Positions 1-10,454 of a stretch of DNA of 64,000 bases are shown here, one piece after another. Numbering within the stretch: position 1 is the first letter of the stretch; each line of letters begins with the position of its first letter. This DNA is from Chondrilla cf. caribensis (lineage: Eukaryota; Porifera; Demospongiae; Chondrillida; Chondrillidae): positions 5,430,509-5,494,508 of the forward strand of contig OZ026547.1 in assembly GCA_964020155.1 (NCBI GenBank), given 5' to 3'. The notes under the pieces are model-generated. The model did not search any database. It was not told where the DNA came from and saw only the letters and a list, made by a program, of their open reading frames with translations. Position numbers and translations under genes: made by a program.

Positions 1-14
1 CCACACACACCCAT

Positions 15-74
<60 letters not shown>
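1..74. repeat. (CA)n microsatellite upstream of collagen unit 1
   Basis: A nearly pure CA dinucleotide tract. The same kind of tract lies directly before the conserved 5' block of several other collagen units (about 10,190, 22,078 and 33,840), so it belongs to the duplicated unit. Confidence 0.95.
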
Positions 75-75
<1 letters not shown>

Positions 76-267
76 CAACTTGTTTACACCAAAGCAGAGT
101 TTCTAAGGATTCCGCACTAATCGACTTGTGGGTGATAAGGGGTTCTGATAACAATTCCCTTTATCTGAATCTCAACTGAAAATACCAGACATGCAGCTAT
201 TCATTGAGCATACCTAGGAATGCAATAATGAATATCATTAAAAACTGATCACCTGTTCTCCAATGAC

Positions 268-273
268 TATAAA
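268..273 (+). promoter_or_regulatory. TATA-like box of collagen unit 1
   Basis: TATAAA lies 74 bases before the ATG at 342. It sits in a 5' block of about 260 bp (75-341) that begins CAACTTGTTTACACC and is conserved before every first exon of the array. Position and conservation support a core promoter; no transcription start is visible. Confidence 0.55.
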
Positions 274-341
274 CATCCGGTTTGTTATGGTTACCACAAA
301 CTAGCACTGAGAAAGTTAGAGCATCAACTGGAACTACAATT

Positions 342-2606
342 ATGGCTCTAAGCATTCGGAACTTTGTACAAGTGGCTCTTATGTTTTGTGTATTGACTAC
401 CAGTATGGGGAGTATCATTAATTTGCAAAAAGTATTATCACAACTTGAAAACAAAGTGAATGTGCAACAAGAAGAAATCAAGTCACTTCACCACTTGGTA
501 GAACAGTTGGAGAAGAGACTAGAACCACTTGAAGAGAAAGGTGATTTCCATTGATGAGTTTCAATTACAATCTACAGTCCTAATCTTAATACCTGTTAGT
601 CAGGACTATCCTCCTGTTGACTATAGAGTTAATGGGCTTACTTCTTTGAATGATGTCACTGTATGTAAGTGAGTGGCAATAAGTACCCTCTAAAATAGAG
701 AGTAGCACAATGAATAAATGTATTAATGGAGAAACTCATTCCAAGCAATAAATTTTCTGTATTCTCGGTGAATTTAAGTTGAATGTACAGGTATAAATTA
801 CCTGGTGTGTCTATTAATGAGGAATTAGAATGTGTGTAGCTGTCGTCAAACTCAGCATTTTAAACCGTTCCAAGATTCAATTCTCGGCATTGGAGGCCAA
901 TAATTGTTGATATATGTAGATATATAGCTTGCTGCATACCTATACCTTCATTTGATGATGTCAAACATATCTCGGAAATAGAGTACATCATGACAGCCCA
1001 CTTAGATGTCCCAAACAACTAATCAACTAACTGTACCCAATGTCAACAGGAGGTATAAACAAATAACCCTTCCAAATGACTGTGTGCCAACAGCAGGGAA
1101 CTAATCGTTATGTTTGCCAAAACCGTAGTCCCCATGCCGTTTGTACTTCATTCATAGAGATAAGAAGAATTCATATCAATTCTTGTGGGTAATAATCGAC
1201 AAATTATTCTTCAAATGACTTTATATATGTGCAGTACATCTATGTCCCTACTAATCTCTCATCACCATGCCATTCTAATTTGTTTGGAGGAGGACAATGT
1301 CAAAAAATCTTCTGCGAGAATCACAAAATAACAACATTGTAAATACGGTATGGTACTGTTTGAAAAATTATCATCTTTATAGAGAAACGTCTGATAAAGT
1401 AAAATCATGATTAAAATCTTTCTTGCATGCACTAGCTTTAGTAGACCTACAATGCGTATTAATTTTCATGATTTAAATCACCATCTATTTCTTGTAATCC
1501 TTTGGTTATGGTAATGGTGATTCATAAGGGTCTAGCTGAATCTTCAACAACTTCAAAACTGTTACACCAGAATTTGTATACATTGGAGAATCTGTCCCCA
1601 TTGTCACAAGGAAATGTAGGGACCCATATTCTATATTGAATTCCATTATTATTGAATACAGTATGTGCTAGCTATCCATCTATGGTTTGTTGCTACTTAG
1701 TAATACTCCGAATTTTTATAGAATCATTGTTTTCAAACAGATAAACTCCTGGAAAGATCTAGACGACAAGATGTTTGCAATTGTCCATCTGGTCTAAAAG
1801 GGGATAGAGGAACACCGGGACTGAATGGGATAAATGGAACGAAGGGTGAAAAGGGAGATCTAGGACTGCAAGGATCTCCAGGACCCCAAGGACTTAATGG
1901 AACAAAAGGTGAACAAGGAGAAATAGGACAACAAGGAAATCCTGGACAGAAAGGTGAACTAGGACTGAAAGGGGACACAGGAATGCCAGGAATCAATGGA
2001 ACAAAAGGTGAACAAGGAGAAATAGGACAACAAGGAAATCCTGGACAGAAAGGTGAACTAGGACTGAAAGGGGACACAGGAATGCCAGGAATCAATGGAA
2101 CAAAAGGTGAACCAGGAGAAAGAGGAGAGCAAGGTCCAAAAGGAAAAAAGGGAAAGCGAGGGGAAAAGGGAGAGCTAGGGATACCAGGACCACAGGGAGA
2201 AAAGGGAGAACGAGGAGTTCAAGGATGTATTGGAACAAAAGGTGAAGGCGGAATAAAAGGAGAACCAGGAAATGGACAGAAAGGTGAACCTGGACCACAA
2301 GGAGATAGAGGACCAAAAGGAGACATAGGACCCCAAGGACCCCAAGGACCACAAGGACCCATAGGAGCTAGAGGATCGCAAGGACCAAAAGGTGACAAAG
2401 GAGACAAAGGAGACAAAGGAGACAAAGGACCACAGGGACAACGAGGATATAAAGGATCACAAGGACCAAAAGGAGATGTAGGACCAAAAGGGTCACAAGG
2501 ACCAAAAGGAGACAAAGGTGACAAAGGAGACAAAGGAGACAAAGGAGACAAAGGACGAGAAGGAAATATAGGACAAAATGATCATAAGGAGATAGAGGAC
2601 CCTTAG
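342..2606 (+). CDS. Secreted collagen-like protein, unit 1 (2 exons, 354 aa)
   Basis: Exons 342-540 and 1741-2606, phase-1 intron (AAAG/GTGATT donor, AAACAG/ATAAAC acceptor). Residues 1-23 are a signal peptide (hydrophobic core, then TTSMG). Residues about 27-76 form a leucine-rich coiled coil; the intron falls inside the coil, and its reading frame is restored only by splicing ([14 protein letters not shown]). A CNC pair follows, then Gly-X-Y repeats to the stop. The coil probably trimerises the chains and CXC can form interchain disulfides, as in other short collagens. Asn-Gly-Thr sequons recur. A 99-bp internal duplication lengthens the helix, and one GNG step (a GEP-GN-GQK run) breaks the triplet register. 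The tail is non-collagenous (NDHKEIEDP). No C-terminal folding domain such as C1q is present. The function (matrix or innate binding) is inferred only from architecture. Confidence 0.8.
555..1740 (+). other. Long intron of collagen unit 1 and its conserved blocks
   Basis: Exon 1 read without splicing would end within 15 bases (GTGATTTCCATTGA), so splicing is required. The intron has blocks shared by all units, including AACCGTTCCAAGATTCAATT and a tract just before the acceptor ending in ATAGA, TCATTG and a T run. I see no gene in it. Confidence 0.7.
1899..2096 (+). repeat. 99-bp tandem duplication in the collagen exon of unit 1
   Basis: Two direct copies, 1899-1997 and 1998-2096, each 33 codons or 11 triplets, keep the Gly-X-Y register. 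No other unit shows this duplication, so it looks recent. Confidence 0.9.
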
Positions 2607-3480
2607 GATGCTGTGAAACCTGAACTGCCTAACAATTGAACAATAGGAGACTGAGGGTTGCCGTATCTACAACCACAGGGAATGTAATGATTATCAACAA
2701 ATTTACGAACATCAAAAATTATTGAAAAGAAATAGATGGAAATTACAATTAATTTTCCACTATTAGTAATGTAATTATAATCAGTTTAAGAACTGGTGAA
2801 AGCGGGCATATGATATATATTATTATTACGGGTACCCTACAAGTTGCAGTATGGCAACACTGCATAATATCCAAGATGATAAATAATCAAATATACTGTC
2901 ACAGTATCTTCAAGCCATAATTCATTGAAGTTTTTTATTAGAGATGCAACTATGCATGAAGTGCAAATCAACTACAAGGGACATAAGAATGTCATGTAAG
3001 CATGGTGAAGTTATAATTCAAGTCAGGATAGGTCACTGTGTCTATGAGTATTACCCATGAATAGTCTACAAATTCAGAATTTATGGCAACCAAGTACTAT
3101 GCATGTTTCAGCAGTCTCCAAGGATTACTAACAAGGTATGTAATATCTTGTATCACTATTCTTAAATGGCCGCAAGTGTTTTTGAGAAAGAAATGATTCT
3201 ATTCAATTCACAATAATTCAAGCTCTAACAACAACTCTAACTCAACTTGTATGATATATCAGTGTCTTGTCAAACAATCAGTTGCCGTCAAGATAAACTC
3301 GTGATCACAGTAATTATTGCCAACCAGTATAATAGGATATGGTGACGAAGACAATAGGCATTGTTACACAAAAAGTATACTTGACATTTAACACAACTAT
3401 TAATAGCAAGTACTATTAATAGAACCTACGTACATAACACACACCTACTAATTGGTAAGTGTATTTATGCTAGGTGTTAA
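2607..3480. other. Conserved 3' flank of collagen unit 1
   Basis: No gene seen. A block with GTGAAGTTATAA, GTCAGGACAGGTCACTGT-like and CCCATGAACAGTCTACAAA motifs (about 2985-3190) recurs near about 13,010, 18,235, 21,780, 24,695, 30,755, 33,540, 36,710, 42,410 and 61,765. It marks unit ends and, for the units at 22,339, 34,108 and 62,302, also precedes the promoter. Confidence 0.7.
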
Positions 3481-4930
3481 TCATGCAGCACATCTCAACT
3501 TCTCCTGTATGTTAATCAGGAAGGTGGACCAATTCGTGTTCCAGATTGTTATAATGTAACAACATGTCTTCATTCATTGATGGGTGGTGTGGCTGTAGAT
3601 TCAACTTGTGGTCGTGGCATAAGATGGCTATAGTTCCTGTGCACCTGCCAGAAGTGGTTTGTATGATATACAAATGGGGAGTAATCACTGGGTGGATCAC
3701 ATGTCAAGGATCGCTGTGGTACAAAGTAGCTTATATGCTGTTGTAGCTACGTGCAGAGACGTAGACCCATCAGTAACTCGGATGGACATTTCCCACACCA
3801 CAGCAAAGGTGTAATCCTATAGGTGAGAATGGCTAGATACGGGTCTCAGAACTTGCTAAGAAGGCCTTTTTGACTGTTTTTACAGTGCACTCTGCTAATC
3901 TATTACTTTGTGTGTACCATGGGCTGCTCATCACATGTGTGAATTGGTATTCCTGTGCAAACTCTCATTTTCGCTGAGTTGTATTGAGGCCCATTGTTGC
4001 TGACTAGGATGACAGGGATTCCATGCCTCGAGAAAATGGCTTAAAGTGCTTTGATGATCATGGCTGATGTTGTGCTGTCAGTGAATGGACTTCGAAATAG
4101 CAAGAGAAGGAATTGACTACTAGGAAGTACGTCGCTCCATCGAACTCGAATAGGTTTGTGGTTATCTTTCCTATAAGGGAACTAGGCAGAAGTGTTGTAA
4201 GCATAGGCTGCTTCTGCACTTGATTCACTCTAGTGTACTCAGTGAAATTTGTACCAGTTGCTCCATTTGCTGTTTGACAACAGGCCACCAGACTGCTTGT
4301 GTTATTCGTAGACTACATCGGGCGATTAATTGGTGACAGCTGTGAGACTTCTTTGGGGTCTCAATTCCTGCAGAATGAGAGGAATGACAATACGGCGGAC
4401 TCAGAGAAGTAACCATCATGTAGACTGAGTTCCGCCCCTAAATGGCCAGTGTAGCTGTAACTCCTCAGGTAACTTTAAATGTGGTCCTGCCATCCACTTT
4501 TGCAAAGTCCAATAAGCTTTGAGCAGATGTTGTCTCGTCGTTGTTCTCTCCTGTAGTTCTGGAGGCAATCCATGGATGCAGGTAGTGAAGATACAAACAG
4601 TTCGGTGTCTAACACTTCTGTGCTTTCAGTGTTGCTTACTGCCGGGAGTGGTGCTCAGGAGGGAGTAATGGCAGTGTGCAAAAGCTTCCCTGCAACATGA
4701 TCAATAGAGCAGGTGAACTGCATGAGATGGAAACAAAAACAGAGAACACGAGTTGGTAGACAATCAAGGTTGGTTGCCACGAGCAAAGGAATCAAAGGCT
4801 TGTGGTCCATTTCCATACCTTTACCAATGATGTAGTGGGAGAATTTCTCGTAATAATAGTGATGGTGGTGATGAAGGTGATTGAAGTCGATGTACATGTA
4901 TGGGAGAGGCTAATTCAGGAACTGCAATCA
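3480..4930 (-). mobile_element. Ty3/Gypsy pol remnant (RNase H to integrase), copy 1
   Basis: Read on the minus strand, broken frames give in order an RNase H end (METDHKPLIPLL-like, 4655-4897), a degenerate HHCC zinc region (QAVWWP, 4225-4419), the integrase core (LFEFDGATYFLVV, then SNRLAECTVKTVKKAFL, about 3860-4290) and an integrase tail (YIIQTTSGR, 3512-3700). Multiple stops and frameshifts show it is dead. I found no LTRs. Copies follow other collagen units at the same relative place, so it was duplicated with the array. Confidence 0.7.
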
Positions 4931-6180
4931 ATGTCAAACATATAAAACCTTTCCTGGTATATTAATGCTGAATTTCACTTCTTAGTAATTGTCCTCCCTG
5001 GGGAAAACATCACTTAAAAGTTCTGCATTCTCCAAGAAGTTCAGCTATGTTTAAAACCCAGAATGCTCCTCCAGATCATGTTACTGTCACAAAATTCGGA
5101 TTATGTAGGCACCAATATGTAATTCACGTGACGGTGTCTCTCGCACATAATAAGCATAAGAAGAAGCGAATCTTTCTCAAAGAAAACATTTTAATAATAG
5201 ACAATCTATAAAGGGTAGAAAAACGTTTGCTTCCTGCTAAAAATTCGTACAACTGATTTCATACATTTCAATGTCGCTGTTCATTATGCGGATTACGTGT
5301 GACATGTCCACACTACCTGTGATTTAATTGTTTACATAACACCTTAACCACCAAATTTCAGTTGACGGCCTCGAATCTCATGTTATACCTGCGTACAGGA
5401 TATACTAAATTTCCTCCAGCAAATGTTCACCGAGGACAAATAAATGTTATGTGGACTTGAATACATGCTTTAGAGCAAATCATTCCAAAACAAGAAAACT
5501 ATACACAAATATATAAAAAGCTGAATTAGATCCTCAAATATAATGATCAAATCACTATGTTGATGAATACAACTGTAACTGACAATCTAGACTGCAACAC
5601 AGTGAAGTGTGCACATGTACAAACATCTTAACTTGCATTTCTCGTGGATCAATAATTGAAATCTCAAGAAATAACTAAACATAATGAGTACTATCCTCCA
5701 AAGACAAGCAATAAGAAATATTTTATTATAAAGTGTCCCATTATTATAAGTGTACTCAGAGAAATCTTAGATTATTGGGTATCAGGTATCAGGTAGTCTT
5801 ATTTCACCTTGGAAATCGTTAGGCATAGGTTACTTCAGAAAAGAAAAACAAAAGAAAATAGAAATGTACAAAAGTTCTTGAAAGTCATAATTAAAATTGA
5901 AATTTGTCAAATGTATCAAATTCATGCAACAGTCGATAATAACAGGGGTCAAAATAATATTAAGAATAATAAAGAAGGTGTCATAAAATTAACATACACA
6001 TGCAAACAATTGAAACCTAACATGGGTTAATAATATAAATATTGCTGACAAAGAGAAACATCAAGTATAGTAGTACAAACAAGCAGTACTGGGTAGTACA
6101 TATCAAGCAAGAGTATAGTACAAGTATCCTTACAGAAAAGAAAACATTCATGCATTGGTTGTGAATTTGTCAAATAGGCG
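4931..6180. other. Intergenic unit flank with a short tandem repeat
   Basis: No gene seen. The stretch is collinear with 14,951-16,000 and 38,650-39,560. A short (GGTATCA)n repeat near 5778-5795 has two to three extra copies at about 15,814-15,838 and 39,527-39,550. Confidence 0.6.
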
Positions 6181-6420
6181 AAGGCAATCGATGTTTGCTA
6201 TCTCCAACAAACTAATCTGTGATGGCAGAAATCAGAGTCGGCAGTGCAGTCATTGTGCAGCCAATCATAATCCACGCACCACTCGGATCTGAACGAGTGC
6301 TTCTAATTCTTGGTCCCAAATGTGTGAACTTGAAATTCGTAGCCCTTCGGCAGATGAAACTGCACAGGAACCTGTACAGAAGACTAGCTAGCATGCAATG
6401 AAGCAGAACTAATACTTGCA
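6181..6420. repeat. Duplicated spacer segment (paired with 26,160-26,400)
   Basis: Highly similar to 26,160-26,400. Both copies keep an open minus-strand frame of about 45-60 codons containing GAWIMIGCTMTALPTLISAI, a hydrophobic stretch. This could be an exon fragment of an unknown membrane protein, but similarity from recent duplication explains the open frame equally well. Confidence 0.4.
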
Positions 6421-6532
6421 GCCATTTTTACCCATAGACAAGGACTTTTGCCTATGGTGGTTGCGCAATATTTCTATAAAAATGGCTGTTGCAATAAGAA
6501 GGTGCACGTGCGTAAGTGGAGCCAGGGGTGTC

Positions 6533-6743
6533 ACTGCATAGCAATTTTCAGAAATTCTGTCATCTGACCCATGATCAGAACCATTTAGATTACATATAGC
6601 TGGTTAAGATTTGGTTAGTGCCCCCTTACCCCAAGTCAAAAACTTGCTTAAAACGTCTATCTTCCATTTATATAAAATCTGTCTCTCTGACTAACATTGG
6701 TCGGGCTCCTGCCAGACCTGCCGGACCAGTTCTGGCACCCCTG
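6533..6743. mobile_element. hAT-like MITE upstream of collagen unit 2
   Basis: About 211 bp with ends CAGGGGTGTCA and its near reverse complement TGGCACCCCTG, typical of hAT termini. No coding capacity. Related copies lie at 26,512-26,732 and 39,575-39,794, each just before a collagen promoter. No clear 8-bp target duplication was found. Confidence 0.6.
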
Positions 6744-6744
6744 C

Positions 6745-6782
<38 letters not shown>
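6744..6782. repeat. (CA)n microsatellite before collagen unit 2
   Basis: Short CA tract immediately after the hAT-like MITE and before the conserved 5' block. Confidence 0.9.
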
Positions 6783-6784
<2 letters not shown>

Positions 6785-7075
6785 AAATCAATAATATTCC
6801 ACAAACCATACACATTTCAATCAACTTGTTAACAGCAAAGCAGAATTTATAAGGATTCCACACTAATCAACTTGTGGGTGGCGTGGGGTTCTGATGTTAT
6901 TTCCCTTATCTGTCACTATCAATAGAAAGCACCAAACATACAATTATTCATTGAGCAGACCTAGAAATACACAATGAATATCATTAAATTTGGTCCTGTT
7001 CTCCAATGTCTGTTCTGTTGTGGTTACCACTAACTAGCACTAAAGAAGGTTTGAGTATCTATTGCAACTACAATT

Positions 7076-9382
7076 ATGGCTCCAAATGTTCAGGTCTTTG
7101 TACAAGTGGCTCTTTTCCTTTGTGTATTGACTACCAGTATGGGGGATATCACTTATTTGGAAAAGGCATTTTCACAACTTGAAAACAAAGTGAATGTGCA
7201 ACAAGAAGAAATCAAGTCACTTCACCACTTGGTAGAACAGTTGGAGAAGAGACTTGAACCACTTGAAGAGAAAGGTGATTTCCATTGATGAATTTCAATT
7301 GCAACCTACAGTCCTAATCTTCTTACCTGTTAGTCAGGACTATCCTCCTGTTGACTATAGAGTAAACTGGTTTACTTCATTGAATGATGTCACTCTATGT
7401 CGGTGAGTGGCAAGAAAGTCCACTCTAAAATAGAGAATAGCATATTCAGGAAACGTTTTAATGGAGAAACTCATTCCTAGCATCAAATTTTTTTTATTCT
7501 TTATGAATTTAAGTTTAATGTACAGGTATAAATTACTTGGTGCAGCTATTAAAGAAGAAATTAGAACATGTGGAGCTGTCGTCCTCTTAGCAGAATAAAT
7601 AAATTGTAAATTTCATCAATATTACCAAACTCAGCACTTAAAACCGTTCCAAGATTCAATTCTCGACATCGGAGGCCAATAATTCATTTGGTGTCTCTTA
7701 ATTGTAGATATGCGTAGATACATATCTTGCTACATACCTATACCTTCATTTGATGAAATAGAGCACATGATATTTGTACTCCATTCCTGGAGATAAGAGA
7801 CAATGAGTTCATATCAATACTACTACTAATGACATCATATATGTACAGTAAATACATGTATCTACTAACCCTCTCATCTCCATGCTATTCAAACTTGTTC
7901 TTTTAAAAATACAATTACAAAATCTCCAAGACTCACAGAATAACAATCATTGTGAATATGGCATGGTACTGTTTGAAAATTTATCATCTGGAGATCCGTC
8001 CGATAAAGTAAAATCATGATTAAAATCTTTCTTGCATGCTTTAGTAGACCTACAATGTGTATTTCATGATTTAAATCACCATCTATTTCTAGTAATTCTT
8101 TGGTTATGGCAATTTAAAATTGCTGCTAATAAGTGTCTAGAGTACCTGAACCTTCAACAGCTTCAAAACACCAGAATTTATAAAATATATATTGGAGAAT
8201 CTGCCCCCATTGTTGCAGGGAAATATAGGGTCCCATATTCTACCGTAGGGAGGGAAAATTTTGTGGAAGAAAATTTCACAAATTTGCACTGAAGAAGGCA
8301 GTTTTAATTTTGCGACTCGCTGCCTGTGATTGTGTGTTTTCTCACGTTCTACCTGTTCATTGACATCATAGTCGTTCACGTGTATCGTTAAATGGCTGAT
8401 CACAGTGACAACGGTACTGTGGTGATTGGTAGGATCCTATGGCAGGAGGAACGTTTTTGATTCTACGTTCCGTGAGGGGATATCATATCTATAAGGAAAT
8501 CTGCTCTCAGGGTAAATTTCATGCAAAAAAATGTTTGCACTTAAAATTTCATGAATTTGAGCCATTTGCGAAAATAGCAAAAATTTCTCCTTGCGAAACT
8601 TTTACCGCCCTACGGTATATTGAATTCCATTATTATTGAATACAGTATGCGCTAATCCATCTATCTAGTAATACTCGTGATTTTATAGACTCATTGTTTT
8701 AGTAATACTCGTGATTTTATAGACTCATTGTTTTTAAACAGATAAACTCCTGGAAAGAATTAGACGACAAGTTGTTTGCAAGTGTCCACCTGGGCTAAAA
8801 GGTGCCCGAGGAACACCGGGACTGAATGGGATGAATGGAACAAAGGGTGAAAAGGGAGACACTGGACAACAAGGAATCAATGGAACAAAAGGTGAACGAG
8901 GAGAAACAGGAAATCCTGGACAGAAAGGTGAACCAGGAGTGAAAGGGGACACAGGAGTGCCAGGACTAAATGGAACAAAAGGTGAACCAGGACTCAAAGG
9001 AGATCAAGGTCCAAGAGGAAACAAGGGAAAGCTAGGGAAACCAGGACTTAATGGAACGAAGGGAGATAAGGGAGAATATGGAGTTCAAGGATATAATGGA
9101 ACAAAAGGTGAATGTGGAGATAAAGGACAGAAAGGTGAACTAGGACAACCAGGAGATGTTGGACAGAAAGGTGAACCAGGACTGAAAGGAGACACAGGAA
9201 TTCCTGGAATTACTGGAACAAAAGGTGGAAGTGGAGAAAAAGGACAACCAGGGGGTATGGGACAGAAAGGTGAACCAGGACTCAAAGGAGCACAAGGAGC
9301 ACCAGGAGATAGAGGATTAAAAGGGTTGAAAGGAAGCAAAGGAGACAAAGGAGACACAGGAGACAAAGGACCACAGGGATGA
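7076..9382 (+). CDS. Secreted collagen-like protein, unit 2 (2 exons, 279 aa)
   Basis: Exons 7076-7274 and 8742-9382, phase-1 intron. The signal peptide is divergent (MAPNVQVFVQVALFLCVL), while the coil that follows is nearly identical to the other units. The coil ends in [10 protein letters not shown], then CKC and about 64 Gly-X-Y triplets. It has five NGT sequons; a sixth site reads TGT. The domain ends KGDKGDTGDKGPQG. The usual TATAAA is missing upstream: the block reads AATGTCTGTTCTG where other units have CTATAAA(A)CATCC. The gene may therefore be weakly transcribed or use another start. The intron holds a MITE (8243-8616) shared with unit 6. Confidence 0.78.
8243..8616. mobile_element. 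TA-flanked MITE in the intron of unit 2
   Basis: 374 bp with ends CCGTAGGGAGGGAAAA and its imperfect reverse complement, flanked by TA on both sides. Units 3, 5, 7 and 8 have the uninterrupted site ATTCTATATTGAATTCC at the same place, so insertion and TA duplication can be read directly. Probably a Tc1/mariner-type non-autonomous element. The orthologous copy is 28,229-28,606. Confidence 0.75.
8667..8734 (+). repeat. 34-bp tandem duplication before the unit 2 acceptor
   Basis: Two identical copies (8667-8700, 8701-8734) of the segment between the last intron block and the T tract. This duplicates any branch site 7-75 bases before the acceptor at 8741/8742. Confidence 0.9.
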
Positions 9383-9690
9383 ACTGCCAAACGGATTAAC
9401 CAATGGAGATCCAGGTTGCCGCATCTACAACCACAGGGAATGTAATGATTATCAACAAATTTACAAACGTCAGATTTAAAGTTAATAAAAAGAAAAAAAT
9501 TAAGTTCTATAATTAATTTTCCACAATAATAATAATGTAATTATAGTCAGTTGAAGAGCTGGTGAAGGAGGTATAAGATATATATTATTATTATTGCTGA
9601 TAACCTATAAGTTGCAGTTATGGCAACACTGCATAATATCTAAGTTGACAAAAACCAAATAACTCAAACCACAATTCAGTGGATTTTTTC
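9383..9690. other. 3' flank of collagen unit 2
   Basis: Conserved 3' flank with AATAAA near 9484, a candidate polyadenylation signal about 100 bases after the stop. No gene seen. Confidence 0.5.
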
Positions 9691-9701
9691 ATATACACAC
9701 A

Positions 9702-9773
<72 letters not shown>

Positions 9774-10063
9774 TGCACACTCAAGCACATACAAGCACAC
9801 ACAAACACACGCATGCATGCACGCACACATGCACTAATGCATGAGCAAACACACAAACACACACATGCATACACACACACATATACACACACAAGCACAC
9901 AAAACACACGCATGCATATACACAAACATGCAGGTGCAAAAACACATGCATACACGCACACATGCATGCATGCACGAGCAAACACACACACATGCACTCA
10001 TGCACACACACATACACACACAAACACACACACACACACACACACACACATATGCACTCATGC

Positions 10064-10099
<36 letters not shown>

Positions 10100-10145
10100 C
10101 ACACACACACACACATGCCTACACGCACACATGCACGCATGCACG

Positions 10146-10189
<44 letters not shown>

Positions 10190-10190
10190 A
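9691..10190. repeat. 500-bp compound (CA)n / CATGCA microsatellite
   Basis: CA repeats with interspersed GCATGCATGCACGCACACATG-type segments. The left edge resembles 29,779-29,990 after unit 6, and the right edge resembles the CA tracts before other promoters. Open frames of Thr-His or Val-Cys repeats here are artefacts of the microsatellite. Confidence 0.95.
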
Positions 10191-10379
10191 ACTTGTTTAC
10201 ACCAAAGCAGAGTTTCTAAGGATTCCGCATTAATTGACTTGTGGGTGATATGGGCTTCTGATAACAATTCCCTTTATCTGAATCTCAATTGAAAACACCA
10301 GACATGCAGCTATTCATCGAGCATACCTAGAAATGCAATAATGAATATCATTAAAACTGATCACCTGCTCTCCAATGAC

Positions 10380-10385
10380 TATAAA
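10380..10385 (+). promoter_or_regulatory. TATA-like box of collagen unit 3
   Basis: TATAAA 75 bases before the ATG at 10455, within the conserved 5' block. Confidence 0.55.
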
Positions 10386-10454
10386 CATCCGGCTCTGTTG
10401 TGGTTACCACAAACTAGCACTGAGAAAGTTAGAGCATTGACTGGAACTAGAATT

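Noticed and set aside
282..554. First exon read as a complete 90-aa gene from the upstream codon
   Set aside because: The conserved ATG at 342 starts the signal peptide in all units, and the coil continues only after splicing to exon 2.
1733..2551. Antisense frames rich in Ser-Pro-Leu or Leu-Val opposite each collagen exon
   Set aside because: The three-base periodicity of Gly-X-Y codons keeps other frames open; there are no starts, splice sites or conserved features.
9618..10292. Long open frames of Val-Cys or Thr-His repeats on both strands (also at 29,767, 44,041, 47,562, 60,795 and 63,196)
   Set aside because: They are translations of (CA)n microsatellites and have no non-repeat coding part.
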